Shown: positions 1 to 9,756, counted from the stretch's first letter. The stretch is DNA of 55,708 bases from Defluviitaleaceae bacterium (GCA_009779935.1 WRAX01000013.1:1-55708); one strand, 5' to 3'. The notes: a model not told the origin generated them from the letters alone. Translations and numbers: made by a program.

Positions 1-101
1 GCGTTGCGTCAAGATGTGCAAGAATGGTTGATTTGACTGTGATGTTGTATGCAAAATTTCACGTTAATGGTGTGTTTGATTACGGGTGGTTGGCTAATAC
101 G
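1..101. other. Left-edge sequence beyond the cas9 break
   Basis: About 100 bases lie between the contig end and the premature cas9 stop. Read on the minus strand after the codons for DNKVL, no frame continues the expected HNH and RuvC-III sequence; the three frames close within about 8 to 13 codons. The sequence right after the break begins GGAGTGTTGTCAAAATAACG. It could be the end of an insertion sequence, which would also explain why the assembly stops here, but no element is recognised. Confidence 0.4.
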
Positions 102-2909
102 TTATTTTGACAACACTCCCAAAACTTTATTGTCCAAGCTATCGTCTTTTATGTATGCCTGCGGTATTATGTGGTCAACATCATAATCTGATAAGTTGCT
201 TATTTCTAAAGTTTCCTTGGTATACATACACTTGCCATTTTGCAAGAAATACAAAAACAATCTCTCGTTGTCAAACTCTTTTTCATTCGCTTTGCTATCA
301 AAATTTTCTCTAATTTCTTTAGGGATGACTTCATCCGTGTTTTTGGTAAAGTTTTGATACATCTTCTCTATCTGCTTGCGGCGCGAAACGGTCCTTTTGC
401 CCTTCGTTCCATCCCCACGTGCCATTTCGATAACTATCTTGTCTATATTTTCTAATTTAAGCACATTCTCTAGCTCTTTGATTATTTTTAAAGACTGTCC
501 TATGCCCTTTTTGATAGCAGGGCTACCCGCAAGTTCTTCAACAAGGCTATAATTTAACGTTCCGCCCTCTTTGCCGGACAGCTGGGCTTCTTTCACGGCT
601 TCTTTAACCTTTTCATCCCTTAAAAGCCGCATAAAGTTGTTAAATTGTTCTTCTTTTAAGTTGCTAAGAATACTCTTGCCATTGCCGCATCTAATTCCTG
701 TTAACAATTTCGCCGATAATCTGCCCCATCCTGTATAGCGCAATTTGGAGAGTTTGCTAATTTGTTCGTGTGTAAACAAACCATTCCATTCACTCTTGTT
801 TGCTCTGGTAATAGTTTGCTGTAATATTTTTCTGTCTTTGAAAATGGTCGCCCATTTAATAATCTGCTCCAAAACAGGCTTGTTTTTTTCGATAAAACTA
901 TCGCATAAACCAACACTTTCTATCAAGTCTATATATGTGCTGTAACTTGTATTGTATCCAGGTGATTTTCCTATTGTATCAATGCCAAATAGCTGGCTAA
1001 CACTAAGCTCGCTGCTCGTTATGCCATTGTTATACAAAAACTTTACCATATGCTTTCCCGTTACTTTTTTGTGTTTCTTAAAAAGCTCATCAACAATTCT
1101 TTGTCGCAATTTTGGTGAAAACCAAACTTTCTCTTTTTCACCTTTTTCATATCCACATATAATTAACTCGTTGTAAACTTTAAATTCTTGATATGTAAGT
1201 GAGCTATCCGGCAATACCTTTTCATGCGGCAGATATGTGCAAAAAGATGTCATGCGTTCTATAAATTGTGTGTTGCTGTTTTCTCGGTCTACCACTTCAT
1301 CAAAATTCCACGGCGTTATGTTTGCGCCCTCCATGCCGGTGCGCTTTTGCATCCAAGCAAATTTTGACCTTTCTGCACTTGTTAAAGGTCCTACATAGTA
1401 GGGTATTCTAAATTCAATTAACTTTTGCAGCCTGTCTGTTTCATTCGCTAAAAACTGATAATGCTTGCTTTGGTTTTCAATTATTTTCATTAGCTCATAT
1501 TTGTGTATTTGATATGGTATAGAGCCATTATCGATCACCCTTTGCTTCGGCAAAAACCGATCACACTCCATTTCGCTTGCAATTTCTTCACGCTCTACAT
1601 ATTGCGGCACAAGCTTTTTAAGCTCGGCATAAAACTCATCTCTTGTTAAACTTTTTTCTAATGTACCATGCTTTACATAGCGCGAATAAATGCCAAAAGT
1701 CCCAAATATCTTTAAATATACTTCTCTACTATAATTTTGATGAACATATTGCTTAAAAGTTTTTAGCTGATCTTTGTGCTGTTCAAATTTTTTTATCATT
1801 GATGCAGATAGGCTTTCTTGTGTTAAAATGTTACACAGCACAATACTTTCATAAACATCCTTGCCGCACTCTATTACCTGCATCTCACCATCTGTTAAAT
1901 ATTGTTTTATGGTAGCGAGCTTTTCTTCGTATTTTTCTGCATCCAAGCCATATTTAAAATCACCGCTTTTAGGCATATTTTCGTTTTCTTTGTTGTTATA
2001 GCTTGGGTTTTCAAAAATCATAGCAAGGTCAATTCCATTACCAACAGCAGCAGCAAAAAGTGCTTTTTGCTGCTTGTTTTTGCTCTCCAAAAAATCCTTG
2101 GTCTTTTTGTCCGTACCTTGCTCATAAATTTCAAAATTTTGGTCTATATTAAGGCTGTTGTATAGCTCGCAAAGCTTAAAAACCTTTTTAGATTTTGACA
2201 AATTACGGTCTTTCAATATCTTATTTGCCTTATCTGCCTTATCGCTATCGTCAAAAGCAAAATTAAAAGATGTTATGTCATCTTGGTTATACAAACTTAA
2301 CAAAGCAACCCAAGTTTCTGTAATATCAAGGTTGCTTAAATCAAAAACCTGCCCTTGGTTAACAAAATGTCCTCTGTGCTTCAAAATGTGATGAAGCGCA
2401 AGATAAACAAGCCGTATATCTGCCTTGCTCGCATCATTCATCAAGCGCATGCGCAAATGATATATTGTTGGATATGTTTTATAGTAATCTTTTTCGCTTG
2501 AATATGATTCGCCATCAGATGATAAAAACCCGCCAAACAAGGGCATCTCTTGCTTGGTGCCTTTGGTTCTATCTTCGTTTTGTAAAAACCCTTCATCAAG
2601 TCTATGGAAAAAATCAGGATCAATTTTTGCTATCTCATTTTCAAAAATCTTTTGCAAATTAGTTATCCTGTTTCGTCTTCTTAGTATACGGCGGCGCATG
2701 GTTCTTTTTACACGTCTTCCAAGTGCTGTTTCCGCCTCTTCAAATACATACGCACCCCAAAGGTTAGTGCTTTGCTTGAATTTCCTTCGGGCTTCTCCAT
2801 CAATTTCAATTATCTTTTTATGTTTTTTAGCAAGACTAAAATTTCTTAAAACCGCCCAACCGACACTATTTGTTCCTATGTCAAGACTTATCGTGTATTT
2901 TTGGTTCAT
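102..2909 (-). pseudogene. cas9: Type II CRISPR nuclease Cas9, truncated inside the HNH domain
   Basis: N-terminal 935 residues of an RNA-guided DNA endonuclease that normally has about 1100-1400. RuvC-I is intact (LDIGTNSVGWAV, Asp10), followed by the Arg-rich bridge helix at about 63-82, a long REC lobe with the HILKHRGHF motif, and RuvC-II (IVIEMARG, Glu828). HNH starts (DVDHIIPQAY, Asp912-His913) and the frame ends about 20 residues later at KVLGVLSK. The HNH Asn, RuvC-III and the PAM-interacting domain are missing, so DNA cleavage is not expected. The overall pattern is II-A/II-C-like. The start is fixed by AAGGAGG six bases upstream of ATG. No cas1, cas2, csn2 or repeat array is seen, so the subtype is open. 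The gene is more AT-rich than the housekeeping genes. Truncation could be real (insertion, deletion) or an assembly join at the contig end. Confidence 0.93.
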
Positions 2910-2969
2910 AGTTTTCCTCCTTGCGAGCCATTTGCCCCTTTGTTAAAATTAAATCATATCGATTCGCTA

Positions 2970-2999
2970 AATATATAACACGTTTTGCAAATTTTGCAA
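2970..2999 (-). promoter_or_regulatory. Possible cas9 promoter
   Basis: Minus strand: -35 TTGCAA (2994-2999), 18-base spacer, -10 TATATT (2970-2975), about 60 bases before the cas9 start. It overlaps the 9-bp tandem repeats. The -35 is imperfect, so support is moderate. Confidence 0.4.
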
Positions 3000-3009
3000 A
3001 CCTCGCAAA
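2983..3009. repeat. Three tandem 9-bp repeats upstream of cas9
   Basis: On the minus strand three adjacent 9-mers, TTTGCGAGG, TTTGCAAAA and TTTGCAAAA, sit over the presumed -35 region of cas9. They are too short and lack spacers, so this is not a CRISPR array. They could be iterated binding sites for a regulator. Confidence 0.6.
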
Positions 3010-3059
3010 TCTCTTTTAGCTCCACATTATAACCAATCAGTCTCATCAACTTCTTCCTT

Positions 3060-4929
3060 TTAAGGGTTTAGTTTGTGTAATTCTCGCAACTGCTTTTGAG
3101 CTTCTATCGTCTTCGTAAGCAACCCGACAACATTCTGAATATGCCCAAAATCCGCTCTTGTCATCGCCTTACCTATTATGTGACTTAAACCACTTATCCA
3201 TCACTTGGTAGACGCCTATGTAGTATACCCATACATCATAGGGAATGCCGTGGATAACGAAGCTTTTGTTTAGGGTTAGGATGCCGCCTTTGTATTTTGG
3301 GGTGGCTTTTTCCAGGGTTGCGGGGGTTAGGGTTAGTTCTGCTGGTACTTTCTCTTGCATTAGGCGGAGTTTGCGTAGGCGTTCTCCCGCTGCCACGTAT
3401 TGGTGAAACATTTCTTCGGTCACTATGAAGTCATCATCATTTTCACGTGGGACATTTATTATTGGTACACGCAGGAAATCACACTTTAAGAAGTCGTTGA
3501 AGTGGCAGCGGTAGGAGGATGGCGTAGATGTAGTCGAAGATTTCTATGGGGCTTGGGGTGTGGGTCATGTGCTCAGTTAGGATCGTTAGGGTGGCGGGGT
3601 CAAAATTGGGTTGCCAGCTTCCATCCAGTTCGTTGTGCAAAAATAGTGGTGCAACGATAGTGCCGCCACGGATTTGCATATGATTGAGGTCAACGACTGT
3701 GTCAGTAATGAAGATGTGGACAAAATCATTAGATGATGGAACACCACGAAAAAATAACATACCAATGTTTTTGTCAATTGGTGCTGCAAAATCGACCATC
3801 AAATGTCCGACAACCTTTTTTCTCTGGGCATTGTACCCCAACCACCAGATATGCCTGTGTAGTATGTCCAAAGTTTATCAAAAGGCCGATACTCGATACC
3901 AACAATGATTCCTTCGGGAGAAAGAACATCGTTTCTGATTTTTTCCGCACTTTGGTCCCGGGTGAATTTTCCGAATACGTCAAGTATGCCGTCGTCGGTA
4001 AGTGAATTTTTGACGGCATCAAGACGGCAATTTAGTTCATCTCTTGTTGGTGCATACGTCACTTTATCATCGCCCGATTGTGCGCCGCTAACTTGCATTG
4101 GGAATAGTTCCCGCAGGCTCGCACCTTTATCATATTACCCCCCATCTTCACCCTCCAAAGGTATAAAATAAGCCATTTTATCGTCGGGTGCAATCTCAAC
4201 AAGCTTTACTTCGTTAGTCTTGTAAGTTTTGGAATTCGACTTCTCGTGTCCCCCATGAATCGGCGTAATAGACTTTTGCCCAATCAGGATTTGTCGTAGC
4301 CTTGACGCCAATAAATAATGATACACCCTGCATAATATCAAATATGTTTTCGTCTTTTCCGCCATCGGGTGCTATTTCTTTTTTGATGGTGCTACCATGT
4401 AAATCTACAATGTATATTGTGCAAAAGTTCGCAATAAGCTGGCTCTCATTCCTCTAAAGGTGTGATTGTCCAAATATCCATTATTTGAAACAAAAGCGAG
4501 TATACCTTCGTTGTTTTTGCTAATTATTTTTTCAGCAAATCGGAAGAGCTTAACATGTCGTCGTTTAGCAACTGCTTGCGTTCTGCAAGTCTTGTTTTTT
4601 CCATCGGTTTCAGTTCTATATGTTTCTATATCAAAAGGCGTTGTTGAACCAGCCAAATACGGCGGATTACCAATAATAACCTTAATAGCCGTCTACCCTT
4701 CCAAGTATCGGCATTATAGTCTTCTTCGGCAATAGCGACAGAAAAGTCAAAAAGGGATATTTGCTCGTTTTGTTCAAGGGTGGTTTTCGTCGGTGCCAGC
4801 GTATTAGTTAAATATGCCTTGGGGGGATATCTCGTTAGCAAGCGAGCTTTGCTCGCCCATTTCAACAGGTCGCAATGTTTCCTCCGCAGTTCGTCTAATA
4901 TTAAGATGTGCCACAAATGAAATTATAGC
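3060..4929 (-). pseudogene. Decayed type ISP/IIG-like restriction-methylase, 3' portion
   Basis: C-terminal two thirds of an adenine-specific DNA methyltransferase/restriction enzyme, readable only by switching frames. In order: AHLNIRRTAEE and YLTNTLAPT near 4800-4920; after a frameshift near 4690 the catalytic NPPY motif (VIIGNPPYLAGST); a break near 4410, then IYIVDLHGSTIKKE and DENIFDIMQGVSLFIG; another break near 4250; a stop at 4135; then a specificity-like region (YRPFDKLWTYYTG) and the family's C-terminal block (VYQVMDKWFKSHNR, stop at 3169). A last short piece (3060-3164) reads HIQNVVGLLTKTIEAQKQL, like the usual terminal helix. The motif order matches type ISP-like or short type IIG proteins without helicase. 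All motifs survive, so decay looks recent. The 5' part is at 6583-7578. Confidence 0.85.
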
Positions 4930-4953
4930 CTCTGACTGATTGAGGGGTGAACA

Positions 4954-5080
4954 AGATGTGATATCATGTTTTATACCACATCTATTATGGATGCTGGGAT
5001 AAGGATTATGGGATAAACCTTGTGTAAGTTAGTTTGTGAAGAGGATCGTTGTGGCTAGCGACGAGCCTCTTTTTTCTTTT
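4954..5080 (+). ncRNA. Possible small RNA region ending in an intrinsic terminator
   Basis: Plus strand. A hairpin with AGATGTG/CACATCT arms (4954-4983) is followed by a terminator-like hairpin, GAGG (5041-5044) pairing with CCTC (5066-5069), inner CGTTG/CGACG, then a T-rich tail (5070-5080). No plus-strand protein gene precedes it, so the terminator may end a noncoding transcript. Whether this relates to the lost CRISPR system cannot be tested because no CRISPR repeat is available. No convincing promoter was found. Confidence 0.35.
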
Positions 5081-5143
5081 ACAGCCAGATTATAACACAT
5101 CATAAACATAAAAGCAAGTTGTTTCGACAAAGCTTAGAACAAT

Positions 5144-5183
5144 AGCCCATCCCACTCTGATGACCATATGAGGGGGATGGGCT
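5144..5183. repeat. Inverted repeat (hairpin)
   Basis: AGCCCATCCC (5144-5153) pairs perfectly with GGGATGGGCT (5174-5183). It lies 3' of the decayed lipoprotein gene on the minus strand and may have been its terminator, though there is no T-run on either side. Confidence 0.5.
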
Positions 5184-5340
5184 TGATATTACTGATTGTT
5201 AATTATATAGATATGCGCATTGTTAATTGCATGATTATCGGTCAGTTTCATGCCAAGCATACAACCAAGTTGCACGGTGTCGGTTCTGACTGCGGTTAAT
5301 GAGCTGTGAGCTTCAGCTTCGTAAGGCTACCCATCACCAC

Positions 5341-6435
5341 CTACGAACCACCAACAACCCCAAACACAGCACGAACATCAAGGTTGGCTTCTAAGGTAAG
5401 GGTTATTGAGTTTGGAGTGCCTCCTGTGTATCTAATGCCATTGATATACCATGCTTGTATGGAGCTACCTCTATCGGGTGTTGCTCGGAAGGTTATTTCT
5501 GTTTCTTCCGGATGAGAACTACCTGATTCGATTGGTGTACCGTTTATAGCTATTAAATCACCACGACCCCATGGGGTGAATATGAATGGGTCTGGGATAT
5601 AGGCTAATACCATTCCGCCTTCGGGGATGAAGCCCGGCAAGAGAGCTTGGTTGGCGTTGGGGGTGAAGGTTACTGCAAAACTGGACGTTTATTCTGTATC
5701 CCTTTCGAGCAAAGACATAACTTCGGACATGTCTAATAAATTTACAACCTTTGTTTCAGCGAATCTGACCGATTCATATGGAGCAATTTCGTTTAGCGAC
5801 ATAAGTTCGCCAACCACACCCGGCGTAATATTAAGACCAAAAATCATTCCGGAAGATTCCCAGTGAATCAAATATGGTGAAACAAGTAAGTATATGCCGT
5901 CAATTAAGCCATCCACAGTAGCATCACTTTTCTCTATAACGGCAAGCATTTCGTTTTCTATGTCTTGTCGGCGAGAGATACCGAATTCGAAACTGGGATA
6001 TAAGACCATTGCTTCCCAAAATGTTTCGTCTGTTACTTCGACACCTTTAGGCAAATACCGAATAACCAAACTATATCTGGTTAAAGTAATTCTTTCGATT
6101 TGAAAGTCATCCGGAATACTTATGGGTAAGTAAAGAAATTCTAGTGAAGCAAAGTCTGTGCCTTGCACCACGCTTTCCAAATCTGAATCCAAAAACGACC
6201 CAGCCCAATACCCTACAAAACTCGAGATGTCCCCTGCTGATCCAGCAGCTATGCGAGCAAGTAAAAAATCATTCAATGTAGAAAATTCTAAAAAATTAAC
6301 CGCTCGTTCAGCCATAAGTATTTCAGTATCTCCAAATGCCTATGGGCTCTACATTACTCATTCAATGCGCTAACCACATCCAGTTAGCAGCGCAAACAAA
6401 CCGAGTGAAATTCCTGTTAATATAAGTCGTTTCAT
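5341..6435 (-). pseudogene. Decayed lipoprotein gene with a C-terminal bacterial repeat domain
   Basis: Starts at ATG 6435 with a lipoprotein signal peptide ending in the lipobox LTGC, then a stop directly after LTGCG. The reading continues in another frame (AFGDTEILMAERAVNFLEF) for about 215 residues (5689-6355), then stops at 5689. A third piece (5341-5680) runs from AVTFTPNANQALLPGF to TFRATPDRGSS, WYINGIRYTGGTPN and LDVRAVFG, which resembles the Listeria-Bacteroides/InlB-type repeat fold of surface proteins. Further frame-shifted coding-like sequence may extend to about 5200 (SLTAVRTDTVQLGCMLGM), possibly a dockerin-like remnant, but this is weak. The protein would have been membrane-anchored outside the cell; its function is unknown. 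Confidence 0.65.
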
Positions 6436-6582
6436 AGTGCGTGGCCATTCCTCTCTATAATCTATATTTGATACTTGTGATTGTGTTTCTGGAAGTCATT
6501 AAGTGGTCGTATTCTCATAGGTGATGATGCATAGTAGCAGTCAGAAAAAACAACCAAAGGCACCTTCTTAAATTAATCATTG

Positions 6583-7578
6583 TTATAGCTTGTCATCATA
6601 ATCTCAAACCCTATCATACGAGATAAAGGCCATTTTCACTTGTAATATCATCTTTATAAAACAGTTCATTAACGCCTGTGTAGTATGTATCTTTTACATA
6701 CTTAATAATTTACGCTGCAAAAGTGCCTGTGCCACAAGTGGGATCCAGTATAGCAACCCTTGGTACAGATATTTTCTTTGTGTTTTTAGTTTTCTTGCGC
6801 TCGGTATATTCTTCGCTTTCAACCTCAATTTCAAAATGATCGTTGTTGGATGGCCCTCCTTCAATACCAATTTCTTCAATAAGTAGCTTGTCCACCATAC
6901 CAACCATATACTTAACCACCTGATGGGGCGTGTAAAATACGCCTATCGATTTGCGCAAAGCGGAGCCGTAGTATGTCAAAAAGCCCTCATAAAATGCACT
7001 ATTGTGTCGCCACGCTCGTGGTCGTCAAGCAAAGCAGATATATCGCATATTTTATATAGGTTACATAGCTTGTCTATTGTAGGGTGGCTGTTTCTGCTTG
7101 GACTATGTGGTTGAAAAACTGGCTCAATAATGGGCGCAGGTCTTGCCTTATACGGCTAAACAACCCGTAAAGCTCTGTAAACATTGGCAGGCTTTTTTTG
7201 TCGGCCATTGATAAGGGGTAAGCCTTGGTCCTCTTCTTTAAGTATACTTGCAACCACTGTTCGGATTGTGCGGGCATATATTACCATATATTCCGCCAAC
7301 TTGGCGGATGATTTTATGTTTATGGGGTCTTGACCTCTATAAGGGCTATAGAGGTTTCCATGTATTGGCTAATTTAATATAATTTGTCCATCGACACTTT
7401 GCCAAATTTCTAAATCAGGATTTTGACCCGCCACCCCTTTTCGGCCACCCGAAAAATCACGAACCTTGCAACCGAAATGTTCTAATAAGGTTATGGTAGA
7501 CGGATTAAAAGATGATTCTATACCACGATGCAAAAGCTCTTGTACTGACTTATAGTAATTTTGAATGTGGTTGGTCAT
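6583..7578 (-). pseudogene. Decayed type ISP/IIG-like restriction-methylase, 5' portion
   Basis: Begins at ATG 7578 with a GGAGGGG ribosome binding site (MTNHIQNYYKSVQELL). PDLEIW followed by SIALIEVKTP looks like the D and ExK of a PD-(D/E)xK nuclease. Frameshifts fall near 7320, 7170, 6990 and 6615, with in-frame stops at 7074 and 6710. Between them one reads LAEYMVIYARTIRTVVASIL, GVFYTPHQVVKYMVGMVDKL, the SAM-binding motif I (ILDPTCGTGTF) and RMIGFEIMMTSY, where the insertion interrupts. Joined with 3060-4929 the intact gene would have encoded roughly 950 residues. It is non-functional as it stands. Confidence 0.85.
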
Positions 7579-7920
7579 AGCAATCCCCTCCGTGCTGTCT
7601 GATACAATAAATTGTCAATTATTGTATCGCAATTTCTGACGGGTTTCAACGTTATTCTCGCATGTATTGCAAAATAGGCATTAAAAGCCCTCAACAGCAA
7701 CAAAATTGTAATAGAGTTGGGGGTGATACGTTTGGATGTGCCAAATTACACAGCTACAACCAGCACTCAAAACTTTATTGCTTGTTTGGAATTGATTCGT
7801 TAGTGTGTAGAAATAACAGCATGTTGATGACGGCCTCGTTTAAGTGTGTTGAATTATGACTCTTTGAGGGGCAAATGAATATTCGCCTGTTTTGATTGCT
7901 GTCATTGTCTTATTTGACAA
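7579..7920. other. Intergenic region, no recognisable gene
   Basis: A 65-codon plus-strand reading frame (7662-7859) lacks a ribosome binding site and looks random. A weak AT-rich inverted repeat (TTTTGATTG at 7890-7898, CAATCAAAA at 7918-7926) overlaps the end of the small minus-strand ORF that follows. Nothing else is supported. Confidence 0.5.
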
Positions 7921-8025
7921 TCAAAAACCACCCACCACCAAGCAGGTGCAAACTGGCTCAGGCTTAGTTTTAGCGGTGACAATCGTCACACCAATTATAG
8001 ATGTCATTTGTCCACATGTTGTCAT
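7921..8025 (-). CDS. Candidate 34-residue cysteine-containing peptide
   Basis: A very short frame with an excellent ribosome binding site (AAGGAGG, seven bases before ATG 8025). The product begins MTTCGQMTSIIG and ends PVCTCLVVGGF, with Cys at 4, 26 and 28 and a Lys/Pro-rich middle. It has no signal peptide. It lies about 80 bases downstream of the HEVVH lipoprotein gene on the same strand. No family is recognised: precursor peptide, small regulatory protein and chance ORF all remain possible. No modification enzyme is encoded nearby. Confidence 0.45.
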   Translation of the reverse strand: MTTCGQMTSIIGVTIVTAKTKPEPVCTCLVVGGF

Positions 8026-8103
8026 AATCATTCCTCCTTAGTAAGTAATTGAATAGTTGACCAACCCTATATTTTTTGATTTTTGGAAGTAACACATAAC
8101 TGA

Positions 8104-9699
8104 TTATTGCCATGGTGACCAAGTGTGCAGCCAAAGCCTGCCAGCTCTGTTTTCCCATTGGAGTGAGTGCCTATGACCTGCAACAAAATCACTCAAAAAC
8201 TCCCTCCACCCCTCAATCATACCATGGATGTCTTTGCCGTAGATGTAATGAAAGTTTTCAATGTTCCAAAGTGCTTCCATGAAGTTGTCGATGCCGTAGG
8301 TGTTGATGAGGTAGATTACGAAGGATGTGGCGGGTTCGTATGTGTTGATGGCGGGTATGTGATAGGGTGAGCCCACGGCTGTATAACGGCTTTGATGTAC
8401 GAAGTGCCCCATATTATAGTAGTCCATGTTAATCAGACGATATTGTGCCATGAAATGATAGTCGTGGTCATAAAATATTGTCCAACTCGTTCTCAAATCC
8501 CCTCTATCTGAGTAATGGTCAATATAAAATAGCTGGTGGTCAAAATTTTCGGATTTATTAAATACTGCCATAATGTAGCTGGCAAATCCTTCTTCCAGGG
8601 GCTGGATCGGACGCACTCCATGTTGTGCATAAATCCATCGTGCTACCACATGGACTACTTCATGAGCTATTGTCATCATGCTTTCAGCTCCTGTGACAAT
8701 TATAAAGCTATCACCAGCACCCCCACCAAAAAAATCAAACAACGCCCTACCATCATAATAAACCTTAACCTGCAAAGGCATAACCTCAAACTCCACAAAC
8801 TGTGCCATAAAACCCACAGTAAAGTCAATTGCATTGCGGGTATATTCCACATAGTTTATAATGGCCGTCATTGGAATGGCAGAATTAAAATCATCAAAAG
8901 AAAAGGTAATAGTATCTTCGCCGCTGGTTGCAGCTATTGTGCCGTTTGGTAAGTTTACCGCCATTATCGCCACTGGTGTGTTCATTGACCAGCCAAAGTG
9001 ATTGTAAAAATGTTGTGCTGCCTTGTAATTGGCTTGCCTATTTTCATCATCTTGGTATAACGCCACAAGTTCGGCCAGTAAACCAAATTCGGCTAAGTGA
9101 CTGGTGAAATGATAAGCCATGTCAATTGCATTAGCCCTTTCATTAGTTCGCCACATACTCGGCATAAAAGCTAAGTCACTAAAATGTGTATCTGTTGCAA
9201 AGTTTTGGTTGGTTGGGGTAAATATTCCTAATTGGCTTTTGGCATATGCTTCTAATCCCGTTGACAGCCATAAGGGCAATCTACCACGAGAAAGTTGGTT
9301 GGTTAGCCAGCCAAATGTATCACCACTTTCAAAGTTAAGGCTTACTTCTATGTTGGTGAAGGTATAATCATAAGGTGAGCTATGTATTCTTAAACGAGCG
9401 TAGGGTATGTCCATGTAATTTGATAGCTGCCTTATAATGGCTTCTGTGGTATTTACAAATTCACTGGCTGTTTCATCGCCATCACGAAAAAAGTAAACCC
9501 TGTTACTTAGTTGTGTTGTTGTGGTATAGCCTGTGGTGCGGGCTATTACGGGGTTGGTGTCTGATAGTTCAATAATTAGCCCCATGTCGTAAAAACCTAC
9601 GGGGATTGCAATTTCGGCTTGGTTGTTGCCGCAGGATGTTAGTGTGAGTATGAGTGTGAGTGTTATTAGAAGTGATGCTGCAAACAAGAATTTCTTCAT
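8104..9699 (-). CDS. Lipoprotein with HEVVH zinc metallopeptidase (MA-clan-like) domain
   Basis: 531 residues. Residues 1-24 are a lipoprotein signal peptide with lipobox LTSC, so the mature protein should be anchored outside the membrane. The C-terminal half has MMTIAHEVVHVVARW followed by LEEGFASYIM, i.e. HExxH plus a downstream Glu, the zinc-binding layout of gluzincin-type MA-clan peptidases. The N-terminal half carries a similar PLWLSTGLEAYAK stretch without HExxH, suggesting a duplicated but degenerate peptidase-like domain. It has its own consensus promoter and GGAGGG ribosome binding site, and appears monocistronic apart from the small ORF downstream. The substrate is unknown. Confidence 0.75.
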   Translation of the reverse strand: MKKFLFAASLLITLTLILTLTSCGNNQAEIAIPVGFYDMGLIIELSDTNPVIARTTGYTTTTQLSNRVYFFRDGDETASEFVNTTEAIIRQLSNYMDIPYARLRIHSSPYDYTFTNIEVSLNFESGDTFGWLTNQLSRGRLPLWLSTGLEAYAKSQLGIFTPTNQNFATDTHFSDLAFMPSMWRTNERANAIDMAYHFTSHLAEFGLLAELVALYQDDENRQANYKAAQHFYNHFGWSMNTPVAIMAVNLPNGTIAATSGEDTITFSFDDFNSAIPMTAIINYVEYTRNAIDFTVGFMAQFVEFEVMPLQVKVYYDGRALFDFFGGGAGDSFIIVTGAESMMTIAHEVVHVVARWIYAQHGVRPIQPLEEGFASYIMAVFNKSENFDHQLFYIDHYSDRGDLRTSWTIFYDHDYHFMAQYRLINMDYYNMGHFVHQSRYTAVGSPYHIPAINTYEPATSFVIYLINTYGIDNFMEALWNIENFHYIYGKDIHGMIEGWREFLSDFVAGHRHSLQWENRAGRLWLHTWSPWQ

Positions 9700-9756
9700 G
9701 CTGTTGCCCTCCGTGAAGTAGATTATCTGCGGTGAAATTCTAATCCTTGTGTATAT

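Larger units (their letters stand above)
4930..6582. mobile_element. 1.65-kb insertion splitting the methylase pseudogene
   Basis: The methylase reads GFEIMMTSY up to 6589 and resumes with AHLNIRR at about 4920, which is adjacent sequence in the protein family. The intervening segment is flanked by TTATAGC at 4923-4929 and 6583-6589, like a 7-bp target-site duplication. Inside are a decayed lipoprotein gene and two hairpins, but no transposase. The ends show no convincing inverted repeat. It could be a non-autonomous element or a passenger fragment; a 7-bp repeat alone could be chance. Confidence 0.5.

Noticed and set aside
2554-2946. 130-codon plus-strand frame antisense to cas9
   Set aside because: No ribosome binding site and low-complexity Ser/Phe/Leu composition; it mirrors the clear Cas9 frame.
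2983-3009. Possible CRISPR repeats near cas9
   Set aside because: Units are only 9 bp, contiguous and without spacers; no 30-37-bp repeat is seen anywhere in the window.
7662-7859. 65-codon plus-strand frame
   Set aside because: No ribosome binding site or promoter; composition looks random.
7970-8158. 62-codon minus-strand frame overlapping the lipoprotein gene end
   Set aside because: Lacks a ribosome binding site at its start and conflicts with the better supported 34-codon frame after AAGGAGG.
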